64,000 nt of DNA from Pseudoalteromonas sp. T1lg23B (GTDB lineage: Bacteria > Pseudomonadota > Gammaproteobacteria > Enterobacterales > Alteromonadaceae). The stretch is from positions 62,429 through 126,428 of the forward strand of contig NZ_PQBZ01000034.1 in NCBI RefSeq assembly GCF_002964665.1, read 5' to 3'. The notes beneath the pieces are model-generated. The model ran no database searches. It was given only the letters and a program-made list of their open reading frames with translations, and had not been told where the DNA came from. Shown here in pieces: positions 26,958 to 38,030 of the stretch (positions are counted from its first letter, which is position 1; each line of letters opens with the position of its first letter). The translations under genes were made by a program, and so were the position numbers.

Positions 26958-28853
26958 TTATTTCATCTTGGCTTTATTTTGATATCTAAACTTTAAAAAG
27001 CTTTGCGCTTTGTCTAATACACCAAAAGCTTCTTTAAGGTTACGTTGTTCAAACTCAGAGAGTGTTTCTGGGGGAAGACTATTGTCGGGCTTTTCACCTT
27101 GCTCAATTTGCCATGATTGGTGTCTAATTCGCATAATTGCAATGTATTCCAAGGCGGCCCGTAGATCTTGTACTTTTCCTTTAGGTAGGATGTTTGCCTC
27201 GTTAATGTCATCTAATCTTTCAAATGAGTTTTGTTTTCTTGAGCCAACAGCCAAAGCGTGTACTCGTACCAAGTCAGATAGTGGTGCTGTTCCGCGACGC
27301 TTGATATTCATTGAACGCTTATGCTGACCATCTTGTTCGAGTACGAAACCATTAAAGAATCCCAAGGGCGGGGTTCTCCTCAGTGCGTTATAGGCCATAG
27401 CGGCTAAAAAATTTGGCGTATTTTGTGCTTTTTTGCTGATAAATGCCGTAAGTTTTTCGGCCCATTTAAGCTCACCCCAAACACCTTCAAGGTCAAAGAA
27501 TATGGAGCTGTTGAGTAGCGCCTCTGGTTTTGGATTTTCTATCCAATCATTAAACTGGCTTTGCCATTGGTCATAGGTCAATCGCCAAGCGGGATTACTC
27601 GCCATGATCCCGCCATCACAATATTTGTAGCCACAATTAGCGAGCCCATCACAGACAAATTTGGCGAGTTTCTCAAAGTAGGCGCTGTGTTGATCTGGTT
27701 TATAGCTGTTGTCCAATATTAGAGCATTATCTTGATCGGTAACGATAAGTTGCTCATCTCTGGCCATAGAACCTAAAGCAATAAAACAATAGGGAATAGG
27801 TGGAGGGCCGAGTTTAATTTCAGCTAACTCTAGCAGTTTATGCTTGAATGTTTTCCCTATCACCGACATGGCAGAACCTATCATATGTGAGTTAGCATCC
27901 TCGTTAACCATGCGAGTAAATATGGCGCTTAGGTGCTTAGAGTAGTTTGCAAGATCTTCTACACTTTGCTGTTCCATCAGTCCTTGCACAAACAATAAAC
28001 TACTTTGTGATTCATAACGTAAAATGTCAGAGAGTGTCAGCATACCAATAGGTTTACGCTTGTGAACTATCGGTAAATGATGCACGCTGTCTCTAAGCAT
28101 CAACATCATGGCTTCGAAAACATAGGCATTTGAGTCAATAATCACCACATCCGTGGTCATGATGTCACTCACTGGTGTATCGTAGGGCAAGCCTTGTGCG
28201 ACGACCTGATTACGCAAGTCCTTATCACTTATCAACCCCACGACTTGGCCATCATCTTCTTCGGGGTCTTCCGTTAGCGGTTTCGCAGGATCATAGATCA
28301 ATAGCGAAGATACTTGCTCTTTAGCCATCATTTGCGCTGCCTGTTGTACCGTACTGTTGCGCTCAACATAGACGACATCTCGTAAGATGAGCTTTGTGAC
28401 TTTCGCTGTAGTCATATCGTTGCTGTCTGCGTGTTTAGAGACGGTCATTTTCAAGTGAGCGTTGTCGTCGGCCTCAAAGTAGTCGGCAAAGAATTCGAAC
28501 TCATTACAGAATTCATCAAAAATATCGACGGGAATACAATACAACAGAGTGTCTTCTAGCGTACTTGCATCAAAGCGAACTTTGCGATTCATCAACAAGC
28601 CTCTATGACCGAAAATACCTCCCGAGGAAATTCGGTGATATAGCTCGCCTGAGCGACGTGATAATTCTACCGCCCCTGATCTGACAACGTACAGGTAAGT
28701 GATGAGCTGGCCGTATTTAAATATCTCGCTGTCTGAACGATAGTAACTAACCTCAACGTTGCTTGCTAGCGTGTTTAAAGCGTCGATGGGGAGATCGGAA
28801 AAGGGAGGGTAAGCTTCCAAGAACTTGGCAATTTCCTGATGTTCAACTTCCAT
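26958..28853 (-). CDS. cNMP-binding / CBS-pair / DUF294 putative nucleotidyltransferase
   Basis: A four-part cytoplasmic signalling protein of 631 residues. An N-terminal cyclic-nucleotide-binding domain spans about residues 10-130. A CBS pair follows at about 160-285, with the nucleotide-contact segments VGLISDKDLR and IGMLTLSDIL. A DUF294 nucleotidyltransferase-like domain at about 310-450 has GSMARDEQLIVTDQDNALI, where the G-S and D-x-D motif is intact. A C-terminal DUF294_C helical domain ends the protein. Related proteins are annotated as putative nucleotidyltransferases (GlnE/GlnD-like fold), with no proven substrate. The gene leads the unit with the DnaQ-like exonuclease. Confidence 0.85.
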   Translation of the reverse strand: MEVEHQEIAKFLEAYPPFSDLPIDALNTLASNVEVSYYRSDSEIFKYGQLITYLYVVRSGAVELSRRSGELYHRISSGGIFGHRGLLMNRKVRFDASTLEDTLLYCIPVDIFDEFCNEFEFFADYFEADDNAHLKMTVSKHADSNDMTTAKVTKLILRDVVYVERNSTVQQAAQMMAKEQVSSLLIYDPAKPLTEDPEEDDGQVVGLISDKDLRNQVVAQGLPYDTPVSDIMTTDVVIIDSNAYVFEAMMLMLRDSVHHLPIVHKRKPIGMLTLSDILRYESQSSLLFVQGLMEQQSVEDLANYSKHLSAIFTRMVNEDANSHMIGSAMSVIGKTFKHKLLELAEIKLGPPPIPYCFIALGSMARDEQLIVTDQDNALILDNSYKPDQHSAYFEKLAKFVCDGLANCGYKYCDGGIMASNPAWRLTYDQWQSQFNDWIENPKPEALLNSSIFFDLEGVWGELKWAEKLTAFISKKAQNTPNFLAAMAYNALRRTPPLGFFNGFVLEQDGQHKRSMNIKRRGTAPLSDLVRVHALAVGSRKQNSFERLDDINEANILPKGKVQDLRAALEYIAIMRIRHQSWQIEQGEKPDNSLPPETLSEFEQRNLKEAFGVLDKAQSFLKFRYQNKAKMK

Positions 28854-29024
28854 GGCTTGCCTTGTTATAAAACGAAAATTAATCTTATTGTGGGAGACGA
28901 GACGCTAATTTGCAATCATAAGTCAGGAGGGATTCACATTTAAGTGCAGATACAATGTATTCGCATCTATTCTGATACTTGCGGATATTGGGAGCAAAAA
29001 AATCATCTTTACTCCCTTTATGGG

Positions 29025-29864
29025 TTAAAAGTGCTTAGCGTGAAACCGTAAGTGTTCATCAATAAAGCTGCTAATGAAAAAGTAGCTATGATCGTAGCCT
29101 TCACGCATATTTAAAGTGAACGGGTAGTTGATTTGCTCTGCTGCCTTTTGTAGGTGCCAAGGCTGTAACTGCTCTTCTAAAAAATTATCACCATCTCCTT
29201 GGTCAATGAGTATCGGAATTTGCGTATCAAATTGCTGATTTAACATTAGAGCGGTCGCATCATATTGTTGCCATTGTTTCGTATCAATGCCTAGATACCC
29301 CGTGAATGCCTTAATGCCCCAAGGACACTGTATCGGGTGACAGATTGGACTAAATGCCGAGATACTAGAATACTTTTGCGAATTACGTAACCCAATGACC
29401 AATGCCCCATGTCCCCCCATAGAGTGACCACTGATGGCTTGCTGTGTTGTGACGGGGAAATGGTCTCGAATAAGTTCAGGGAGCTCAAGGGTTATATAGT
29501 CATACATTTGATAATGCGCCTTGTATGGCGGCATGGTTGCATTGACGTAAAATCCAGCGCCGAGCCCAAAATCATAGCTGCCTTTAGAATCGTCCGCCAC
29601 ATCATCGCCTCTTGGGCTAGTGTCTGGTGCGACGATGGCGATTCCTAGCTCATTGGCAAGCTTAAAAGCGCCCGCTTTTTGCATGAAATTTTCATCGGTA
29701 CAGGTCAGCCCAGATAACCAGTATAAAACGGGCACTTTGGTACCTGTGTTGACTGCTTCGGGCAGGAAAATAGCGAACGTCATGTCACAGTGGGTGGTTT
29801 TGCTGGCATGGCGATATCGTTTATGCCAGCCGCCAACCACTTTATTGCTGGCGACTAATTCCAT
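29025..29864 (-). CDS. fghA: S-formylglutathione hydrolase
   Basis: An esterase of 279 residues that splits S-formylglutathione into formate and glutathione, the last step of formaldehyde detoxification. The nucleophile S148 sits in GHSMGGHGAL. The oxyanion region YWLSGLTCTDENF and the C-terminal histidine segment GYDHSYFF complete the expected alpha/beta-hydrolase set. The ATG at 29864 is chosen because AAGGACAG lies seven bases upstream and the family starts MELV; an in-frame start nine codons earlier would overlap adhC. It follows adhC by 10 bases. Confidence 0.93.
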   Translation of the reverse strand: MELVASNKVVGGWHKRYRHASKTTHCDMTFAIFLPEAVNTGTKVPVLYWLSGLTCTDENFMQKAGAFKLANELGIAIVAPDTSPRGDDVADDSKGSYDFGLGAGFYVNATMPPYKAHYQMYDYITLELPELIRDHFPVTTQQAISGHSMGGHGALVIGLRNSQKYSSISAFSPICHPIQCPWGIKAFTGYLGIDTKQWQQYDATALMLNQQFDTQIPILIDQGDGDNFLEEQLQPWHLQKAAEQINYPFTLNMREGYDHSYFFISSFIDEHLRFHAKHF

Positions 29865-29874
29865 ATAACTGTCC

Positions 29875-31008
<1,134 letters not shown>

Positions 31009-31052
31009 TCATTTTCCGTAAAAGATACCTAAGTATAATTAGTTTATTATTT

Positions 31053-31065
31053 TTGATAATATCAA
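31053..31065. promoter_or_regulatory. Candidate LysR-type operator between frmA and its divergent regulator
   Basis: TTGAT-aat-ATCAA is a perfect inverted repeat with a T-N11-A core. It sits 54 bases from the frmA start and 33 bases from the regulator start, the usual place for a LysR-family site. Confidence 0.45.
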
Positions 31066-31097
31066 TATATATAAAACACTTTTACGTATTTGTAATA

Positions 31098-31997
31098 ATG
31101 GATAGATGGACCGGTATTGATGAATTTGTTGCTGTCGCCACATTAGGTACTTTCACGCAGGCTGCGAAAAAACTAAATACTTCGGTGGCACAGATCAGTC
31201 GAAGAGTTAAAGAGTTGGAGCAGCAGCTAAATCACCAACTCCTTACTCGAACTACACGAACCCTTACGCTGACTCAAGAAGGTAAAGTATTTCTCACTCA
31301 TGCGAGGCACCTACAGCATGCCTATGATGATGCGACCTTGGCATTACGACAAAGAGACCAACAGCCATCTGGCATACTAAAACTCACTGCACCAGTTATG
31401 TATGGTGAGCACTATATTATGCCCATGGTCAGCGACTTCATGCGCAAATACCCTAAAGTCAGTGTTGAAATGGTTTTAAGTAATGAGCAGTTAGACATAG
31501 TCGCTATGGGTATAGATGTGGCTATTCGACTGGGTAACTTAAAAGACTCTAGCTTAAAAGCCCGTAGACTCTCATGGCGAAATACCCTTGTGTGTGCTGC
31601 GCCCGATTATCTCGCTAACCATGGACAGCCAAATAGTCTAAGTGAATTAACTCAGCACAATTGTTTAATCGGGAACAGCAGAACTTGGCGTTTTTTAGAT
31701 GGTGGTAAAGAGCGTAATATTACTATTCATGGTAATTTGACATGTAACAGTGGCTGGTCTTTGCTTGATGCTGCATGTAAGGGAATTGGGCTAGTTCAGT
31801 TGCCACATTATTACGTTCAAGAAGCTGTTAACGAGCAAAAGCTGGTGGAAGTGTTATCTCATTTTAGGCCTGAACCAGAAGGTGTCTGGGCGCTATATCC
31901 GCCCAGACAATATATGCCTACGAGTTTACGTTTGTTACTTGACCATCTTGCTGAGCAGTTTGCTCAATCGGCTGCATCGTTGCAAGAGCACAATTGA
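31098..31997 (+). CDS. LysR family transcriptional regulator
   Basis: A regulator of 299 residues. The N-terminal winged helix-turn-helix (FVAVATLGTFTQAAKKLNTSVAQISRRVKELEQQL) is followed by a linker helix and a substrate-binding-like effector domain (about residues 90-290). The start at 31098 is used because MDRWTGIDEF is the typical beginning; an upstream in-frame start adds 15 unlikely residues. Divergence from frmA-fghA suggests it controls formaldehyde detoxification, as similar regulators do elsewhere. Its last 80 bases overlap the end of the SulP gene on the other strand. Confidence 0.88.
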   Translation: MDRWTGIDEFVAVATLGTFTQAAKKLNTSVAQISRRVKELEQQLNHQLLTRTTRTLTLTQEGKVFLTHARHLQHAYDDATLALRQRDQQPSGILKLTAPVMYGEHYIMPMVSDFMRKYPKVSVEMVLSNEQLDIVAMGIDVAIRLGNLKDSSLKARRLSWRNTLVCAAPDYLANHGQPNSLSELTQHNCLIGNSRTWRFLDGGKERNITIHGNLTCNSGWSLLDAACKGIGLVQLPHYYVQEAVNEQKLVEVLSHFRPEPEGVWALYPPRQYMPTSLRLLLDHLAEQFAQSAASLQEHN

Positions 31998-33612
31998 GCG
32001 CCTCTTCACGACTGCGACAGAAGGCGTTGCCACCTAGTCGCTCATTAATATTGAAACGATGCAATTGCTCACTGGTTTGTGGGTTTGGTGAATAGATAAA
32101 TACCTCACAGTGTGCATCTAAGGCATCAATAATGGCGTTTTCAAGGGCTAAACTTACCGTGACATCTAACATTGGCACATCACTTAAATCGAGTACCATT
32201 GCTTTATATTTAGCAATATCTCGGTGTTGTCTGGCAATGGCTTTTGAAACACTGAAAATCATAGGACCGGACAAGTAAAAATAGAGCAACTGACCTTGTG
32301 CTTGATTGAAGAGTTCACGCTCATGTTTGTTCATCGGAACATCATCGTCACTATCACTAATCGCTTTTACTTGCTCAGCTTGCACCTGACTTAATCGTTC
32401 TATCACGATGATATTCGAGATAAATACACCCAATCCAACTGCGACCATCAAATCAACGAATACAGTCAGTAGCATGACTCCATACATGATGGCCATCTGC
32501 ATCAGACTTAGTTTGTGGGCACGCTGAATAAAGCTCCAGTCCAGAATATTAAAGCCAACATAAACGGCGATACCCGCCAAAACAGCCATTGGGATTGGTT
32601 CAGTCAGGCTACCTGCAACAAATACGACTGCCATTAAAATCAGTGCTCTGATAATTCCAGCAGCTGGAGAGCGAGCACCGACTTGAATGTTGACTACGGT
32701 CCCCATTGTAGCGCCTGCTCCAGGCAACGCACCAAATAAGCCGGATATCATATTTGCGATACCTTGGCCTCTGAGTTCTTTATCTGAATTGTGCTCGGTA
32801 CGGGTTAAACTATCACCAATTACGGCGGTAAGGAGTGTGTCGATACAGCCTAATGTGCCCAAAATTAAGGCATCAATGACCATTTCGGTAAACACTTCAG
32901 CACCAAAGGTGGGGTAGACAATTTCAGGTAATCCACTGGGGATTTCACCTATTCTTCGAATGCTATCGGTGTCAAAAAAGATGATTGAAAACAAAGTGAC
33001 AGCGATTAGCGCAACCAATTGGGCAGGGACATATTGGCGGTATTTTTCAGGTAAATAGAATAGTATTCCTAGTGTTAACACGCCTAAGAGTAACTCTGAA
33101 AAGTGCAGGCTCATTATCAACTCAGGTAGCATTGACAACGTGCCAATAACGCCACCAGGAGGCGCTTTATGACCAAGCAGTGGCGCAATTTGTAGGATGA
33201 TCAAGATTACCCCAATTCCAGACATAAAGCCGGAAATTACGCTATAGGGCATCAGTGTGACATACTTACCGAGTTTTAGTGTACCTAGTAGGATTTGAAA
33301 GGCGCCCGCCATCATGACAACGGTGAAGCCCATGGCCATCCCGGTTTCAGGGTATTTGGCCATCATGGTAGTTAAAACTGCGGTCATAATGACCGTCATC
33401 GGACCTGTTGGTTCTGAGATCAGGGAGGTAGAGCCACCAAATAAAGCAGCGAAGAGGCCAACGAGTATTGCGCCCCACATACCTGCTTCGGCACCAGCGC
33501 CGGAAGCCACACCAAAGGCGAGAGCTAATGGGAGGGATATAATCGCGGTAGTGACACCACCGAATAAATCCCCTTTTAAATTCATGTGCTTAAATCTAGA
33601 TAAAGACAACAT
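31918..33612 (-). CDS. SulP family anion transporter with STAS domain
   Basis: A transporter of about 564 residues. The membrane domain (about residues 15-410) has the SulP features GGVTTAIISLPLALAFG and SEPTGPMTVIMTAVL. A cytoplasmic STAS domain (about 440-550, with KAMVLDLSDVPMLDVT) follows. Family members carry bicarbonate, sulfate or dicarboxylates; the substrate cannot be told here, and no carbonic anhydrase lies nearby. The ATG at 33612 is preferred for its GGAAG; one at 33642 would add 10 residues. The 3' end overlaps the LysR gene by 80 bases on the opposite strand. Confidence 0.88.
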   Translation of the reverse strand: MLSLSRFKHMNLKGDLFGGVTTAIISLPLALAFGVASGAGAEAGMWGAILVGLFAALFGGSTSLISEPTGPMTVIMTAVLTTMMAKYPETGMAMGFTVVMMAGAFQILLGTLKLGKYVTLMPYSVISGFMSGIGVILIILQIAPLLGHKAPPGGVIGTLSMLPELIMSLHFSELLLGVLTLGILFYLPEKYRQYVPAQLVALIAVTLFSIIFFDTDSIRRIGEIPSGLPEIVYPTFGAEVFTEMVIDALILGTLGCIDTLLTAVIGDSLTRTEHNSDKELRGQGIANMISGLFGALPGAGATMGTVVNIQVGARSPAAGIIRALILMAVVFVAGSLTEPIPMAVLAGIAVYVGFNILDWSFIQRAHKLSLMQMAIMYGVMLLTVFVDLMVAVGLGVFISNIIVIERLSQVQAEQVKAISDSDDDVPMNKHERELFNQAQGQLLYFYLSGPMIFSVSKAIARQHRDIAKYKAMVLDLSDVPMLDVTVSLALENAIIDALDAHCEVFIYSPNPQTSEQLHRFNINERLGGNAFCRSREEALNCALATMQPIEQTAQQDGQVTNVNS

Positions 33613-33768
33613 AAAACTTCCATGCCGTGAGATTTCAGGCATTTTACACTAAAAAGCTCGTTTAACTATTGGATATCCAATATTTTTTTACAATTTGTGA
33701 CGTACCAAAGGCCGATGAGTTTGTGGTAGTATGCGGTGCATTAACCTCAAACATAATCAAAGTAAAGT

Positions 33769-34980
33769 ATGTTTCAGCCAGTCAGCCTGTTCGTTGGCTT
33801 AAGGTATGCTACGGCTGCCAAAGGTAACGCATTTATTTCATTTATATCGTTTTTTTCTATTGCAGGGATCTCTTTAGGATTAATGTCATTGATCACGGTT
33901 AGCTCTGTGATGAATGGTTTTGAGCAAACCTTGAAAACCGCTATGCTTGATTTGATCCCCCATGTTCAAGTGAAGCAAACGGCAAATTCACAGTTACATA
34001 GCCAGTCTCTAATGGCTGAATTGAAGACAAAACAACAAGTAAAACGTGTTCAGCCTTACCTAACTTCTGATGTCATTTTACAGACCAATAAAGAGTTGGT
34101 TGGCGTGCGACTTCAAGGTGTTTTTGAGAACTACGAAAATCCTGTGGAACACTATATATATAATGGTTCTAGTGAACGTTTTGTCTCCCAAAAGTATCAA
34201 CTGATGATTAGCCGTTATCTGGCGAGCAAACTCTCTGTTGGAGTAGGGGAAGAGATCCGCGTGATTATGCCAGATGTAACAAGTTATACCCCGCTTGGTC
34301 GTGTACCAATGCAGCGACTTTTTCGTGTAGCCGCAATTTATGACTCTAATAGTGAAGCGGATACAAGTTTAGCGTTCGCAGATGGGCAAAGCTTAGCTAG
34401 ATTAATGCGCCGTTCTGACAGCACTCAATATGATGTGAGTATCACATTACATGATGCATTTTCACTGTCAGAGTTTTATGAGGAAATGCCTAACCTCAAA
34501 AAGCAATACGTTGTGGATGATTGGCAGTCTCAACAAGGTACTTTGTTTGCCGCTGTGGCGATGGAAAAGCGCATTATGTCTCTACTACTCGGTCTAATCG
34601 TCATTGTTGCTATTTTTAATATACTCTCGGCACTTTCAATGATGGTTCGAGAAAAGCAAGGAGAGGTGGCCATTTTACAGACTCTTGGTTTTACGCCGAC
34701 TATGATTGGTCGAGTTTTTATGATTCAAGGTCTATACAATGGCCTGATAGGCACAGGAATTGGGGTGTTTTTCGGATTAGTTGTGGCCAACAATATTAAT
34801 GAGATTTTGGAATTTACTGGGCTTTCTCTGTTGGGGGGCGCCAGTTTGCCAGTTGTTTTTTCAACATCAGGTTTGCTAATGATGACGTTGGTAAGTATCG
34901 CATTGAGTTTTATTGCAACGCTTTATCCTGCGAAGAAAGCAGCAAGTGTATTACCTGCTGAGGTATTAAGATATGAATGA
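33769..34980 (+). CDS. lolC: Lipoprotein-releasing ABC transporter permease LolC
   Basis: The inner-membrane permease that hands outer-membrane lipoproteins to LolA. The 403-residue protein has the standard layout: one helix near residues 20-45 ([28 protein letters not shown]), a periplasmic domain, and three C-terminal helices (about 270-395) ending EVLRYE. It is the first gene of lolCDE and overlaps lolD by 8 bases. The assignment of LolC rather than LolE follows gene order. Confidence 0.9.
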   Translation: MFQPVSLFVGLRYATAAKGNAFISFISFFSIAGISLGLMSLITVSSVMNGFEQTLKTAMLDLIPHVQVKQTANSQLHSQSLMAELKTKQQVKRVQPYLTSDVILQTNKELVGVRLQGVFENYENPVEHYIYNGSSERFVSQKYQLMISRYLASKLSVGVGEEIRVIMPDVTSYTPLGRVPMQRLFRVAAIYDSNSEADTSLAFADGQSLARLMRRSDSTQYDVSITLHDAFSLSEFYEEMPNLKKQYVVDDWQSQQGTLFAAVAMEKRIMSLLLGLIVIVAIFNILSALSMMVREKQGEVAILQTLGFTPTMIGRVFMIQGLYNGLIGTGIGVFFGLVVANNINEILEFTGLSLLGGASLPVVFSTSGLLMMTLVSIALSFIATLYPAKKAASVLPAEVLRYE

Positions 34981-35662
34981 TTTAGTTATTGATTGTAAAA
35001 AGTTGGGTAAATCTTACCAAGATGGAAAGACACAGGTTGAAGTGTTAAAGGGCGTTGATCTTAAAATTAAACAGGGTGAGATGCTCGCTATCGTCGGTAG
35101 TTCAGGCTCTGGAAAAAGTACCTTGCTTCATATCCTAGGTACATTAGATACCGCTTCTTCAGGAACTGTGAATATCAAAGGCGTGGAAGTTGCGAAGTTA
35201 TCTCGCGCAAAACAGGCTGAGTTTCGCAACCAACATATGGGCTTTATTTATCAGTTTCATCATCTCTTGATGGAGTTTACAGCATTAGAAAATGTCGCAA
35301 TGCCGCTTCTTATTCGAGGGATGAGTGCCAAACAAGCAGAACCAGAAGCGCATGCAATGTTACAACGTGTTGGGCTTGAAAAGCGCGCATCTCATAAACC
35401 ATCAGAGTTATCTGGCGGTGAACGTCAGCGTGTGGCCATAGCACGAGCACTTGTGACCAAACCTGCGTTAGTGTTGGCCGACGAACCAACTGGTAATTTA
35501 GATAAGCATAATGCTATCAACATTTATGAATTACTTGCTGAGCTTAATCAGCAACTGAATACCAGTTTTGTGGTAGTCACCCATGATTTAGAGCTAGCTG
35601 AAAAACTAGGCCGTAGCGTTCAACTTGATGATGGGGTGATTGCAGAGGTTAGTCATGCTTAG
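34973..35662 (+). CDS. lolD: Lipoprotein-releasing ABC transporter ATP-binding protein LolD
   Basis: The ATPase of the LolCDE complex, 229 residues. The Walker A GSSGSGKS is at about residues 42-49. The LolD-specific segment [24 protein letters not shown] and the signature [15 protein letters not shown] are present, and Walker B is [12 protein letters not shown]. It overlaps the genes on both sides by 8 bases, so the three genes are translationally coupled. Confidence 0.96.
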   Translation: MNDLVIDCKKLGKSYQDGKTQVEVLKGVDLKIKQGEMLAIVGSSGSGKSTLLHILGTLDTASSGTVNIKGVEVAKLSRAKQAEFRNQHMGFIYQFHHLLMEFTALENVAMPLLIRGMSAKQAEPEAHAMLQRVGLEKRASHKPSELSGGERQRVAIARALVTKPALVLADEPTGNLDKHNAINIYELLAELNQQLNTSFVVVTHDLELAEKLGRSVQLDDGVIAEVSHA

Positions 35663-36883
35663 TGCTTTTTTGAGTAAACGTTTTCGCCAAGCCAAAAGGC
35701 GAACAGGAATCGTCAGCTTATTGAGCAAAGCGTCGACATTAGGGGTCATGTTAGGCGTGACCGTTTTGATAGTTGCTCTGTCGGTAATTAATGGTTTTGA
35801 GCAGCAGTTAGAAGAGCGTCTACTTGCGGTTGTTCCACATGTTAGCTACAAGCACCATATGATCCAATATCAAACTGGCCTAAGAAAATTGAGACGCTAG
35901 AGGCGCATCCAAATATAGTGGCAGCAACACCAGAGATCAATTTAACGGCTATGGTGCAGCATAAGGGGAAGCTCAAGGCATCACAGCTCAAAGCAGTGGT
36001 GCCACATTTACATCATAAGGTTTCCGACGTCGGGCGTTACATTCAGGGCAAAGCCATATCACAATTAGCTAGCAATGAAGTGATTTTGGGCGCCAAAATA
36101 GCGCGCTCGTTAGATGTTCAACCCGGTGATAAAGTTACGCTGTTGATTGCCAATCAGCACTCAGAGCAGCCGCTTGCAGCACCAAAAAGATTGACTCTAC
36201 AAGTCGTTGCGACGATCAATATGGGGGGACCTATTGACGAAACTCTGACCCTGACACATATAAGTGCACTACAGCAAACATTAGGCTTGGATAAAGACCA
36301 AGTTACCGGCCTTCGTGCAAAAGTGAATGATGTATTCAATGCTCATGATATAGCGATGAATGCAGGACAGAATATTCCAGACCTAGTATATGTGAACAGT
36401 TGGTTTAGAACTCAAGGTAGCTTATATCAAGATATTCAAATGGTTAGAACAATTGTATTTTTAGTTGTTTTTCTAATTATTGCGGTGGCGAGCTTTAACA
36501 TAGTTTCATCTATGGTGATGGAGGTGAAAGACAAGCAAGCTAATATCGCGATTTTGAAAACCATGGGAGCAAAAGACAGTACGATATTCGCAACATTTGC
36601 TTTGCAAGGTGTGACGTACGCCACAATCGGTGCTTTCATTGGCACGCTTTTTGGTGTGCTAATGGCGATCAATCTGCCGGATTTGTTTAATGCGATTTAT
36701 TCCAGCCCTGAAAGTAACCCACTCGCAGGCGTGTATTTTGTCGAGTTCTTGCCGTCCAAGCTAATTTGGTCAGATATATTTATTACTCTGACGGTGACGC
36801 TTCTGTTGGCAATTCTCGCAAGTGTTTATCCTGCATGGCAGGCTACTAAAACCGATCCTGCACAAGTGCTGGGGAATAACTAA
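35655..36883 (+). pseudogene. lolE: Lipoprotein-releasing permease LolE, interrupted by an apparent frameshift
   Basis: The first frame gives the normal LolE start (FLSKRFRQAKRRTGIVSLLSKAS), the first helix and the beginning of the periplasmic domain, then stops at 35900. The rest of the protein, including IQMVRTIVFLVVFLIIAVASF and the C-terminal YPAWQATKTDPAQVLG, reads in the -1 frame to 36883. The second frame is open from 35846 and gives a family-like linker (DPISNWPKKIETLEAHPNI). One missing base at about 35853-35862 therefore restores a LolE of about 409 residues. LolE is essential in E. coli, so a sequencing error, or a permissive LolC/LolF-only system, must be considered. Confidence 0.8.
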
Positions 36884-37003
36884 CAAGTGTGTTAGTAAGT
36901 ATGGCGCTCGCGATATGGTCCGGCTCACTTTGTTGATACTTGCAAGCGAGTTCGTAAACCCGTACATTACAGTCACAATTGAAGCTTAGATAAGAAGTAG
37001 GTC

Positions 37004-37432
37004 ATGAGCGAACAACAGTTAACGACACAGCAAATTGAAGAATTAGAAAGACAATGGCAAAGAGAGTGTTTTCAAAACGCGCAAAAGCACTTAGCTGAGA
37101 AAGGTATTATCCCGAGTACGGTATTTGATACTGAAAGTCGCTTTTTAGCACCACTTTGTGCAATTTGGAAAATGAAGGCGCAAAATGGAAAAAACTATTG
37201 GGTGATAACCGGTCGATTACCCACAGATCATATGGAAGCGAGTGCAGCGAAGACAGCTCGAGAAGCGATTAAGTACTTCTCATATCGTTGGCAGTTGAAA
37301 GCAGATGATATTTTGGCTACCAGCAGCCACGATCAAACACAAGTGAAGTTCGCTAACCTACTTGTTGATAGAGCCCATGGATTATATGAAATCGCTGATA
37401 AAGAGCAACTTTGGGCTAATGAAGCATCGTAA
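37004..37432 (+). CDS. DUF4826 family protein
   Basis: A soluble protein of 142 residues with no signal peptide. The segments WQRECFQNAQKHLAEKGIIP, YWVITGRLPTDH and AREAIKYFSYRWQLKAD fit the DUF4826 family of small gammaproteobacterial proteins of unknown function. Its last 17 bases overlap the end of the GNAT gene on the other strand. Confidence 0.65.
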   Translation: MSEQQLTTQQIEELERQWQRECFQNAQKHLAEKGIIPSTVFDTESRFLAPLCAIWKMKAQNGKNYWVITGRLPTDHMEASAAKTAREAIKYFSYRWQLKADDILATSSHDQTQVKFANLLVDRAHGLYEIADKEQLWANEAS

Positions 37433-37874
37433 ATGGTTCGGTGTTAAATGAGGAGATAGGGCACCTGAGCTTTTGTCTTGGGATCCCTGCCTCCATAAAC
37501 ACACAACCCTGTTTTAAAAAGCCGCTTTCTACAAAGTTAGGCACTTCATCAAGAATACAGTTAACATAAATTGTGTCTAAACCTTTCTCGCTTGCCAGTA
37601 GAACAAGAAAGTTCAAAAGTGACGTATATGCTTCTCTGTTACGATGAGATTGGATGACGGCTATTCTACTAATTAAACCATCAGGGCTTAGCCGACCTGT
37701 GCCTACCGCTTCATTCTCCTCACTATGAATGATGACGTGTTCTGATAATGCGTCTAAAGAGTCAAATTCAACTTCCTTAGGTATGTGAAGCTCGTACACA
37801 AACACTCGCTCACGAATTTGCTTTAGTAGCGCCTTTTTCTGAAGCCAACTGACCTTGTCAACGTGGTAACTCAT
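37416..37874 (-). CDS. GNAT family N-acetyltransferase
   Basis: A protein of 152 residues with the GNAT core: strand ENEAVGTGRLSPDGLISRIAVIQSHRNR, helix SLLNFLVLLASEKG and strand TIYVNCILDEVPNFVESGF. The acetyl-CoA loop, usually (R/Q)xxGxG/A, reads HRNREAY here, so the glycines are missing and CoA binding may be weak or altered. It resembles ElaA-like enzymes in size. The substrate is not known. The gene stands alone and converges on the DUF4826 gene. Confidence 0.7.
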   Translation of the reverse strand: MSYHVDKVSWLQKKALLKQIRERVFVYELHIPKEVEFDSLDALSEHVIIHSEENEAVGTGRLSPDGLISRIAVIQSHRNREAYTSLLNFLVLLASEKGLDTIYVNCILDEVPNFVESGFLKQGCVFMEAGIPRQKLRCPISSFNTEPFTMLH

Positions 37875-38030
37875 GATTCCTCCACCGAATACACAATGTA
37901 TTTGCGCAGGTTACCAAGTCATTAAGTGCCTATTTTTGCTGTTATTTAACTACAGTGCGAGTGGTTGCACGTAATAAATAAAAACCTAAACCAACTTGGC
38001 AACAGTCACAGTTCGAACGCCCTAGTAGAG

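Noticed and set aside
35846..35900. Programmed -1 frameshifting as the way to make LolE
   Set aside because: The overlap has no slippery heptamer of the X-XXY-YYZ type, and the natural joint falls where one added base restores the family linker.
37416..37874. Calling the GNAT gene a pseudogene because the CoA loop lacks glycines
   Set aside because: The frame is intact and the rest of the fold is conserved; loop variation alone does not show inactivity.
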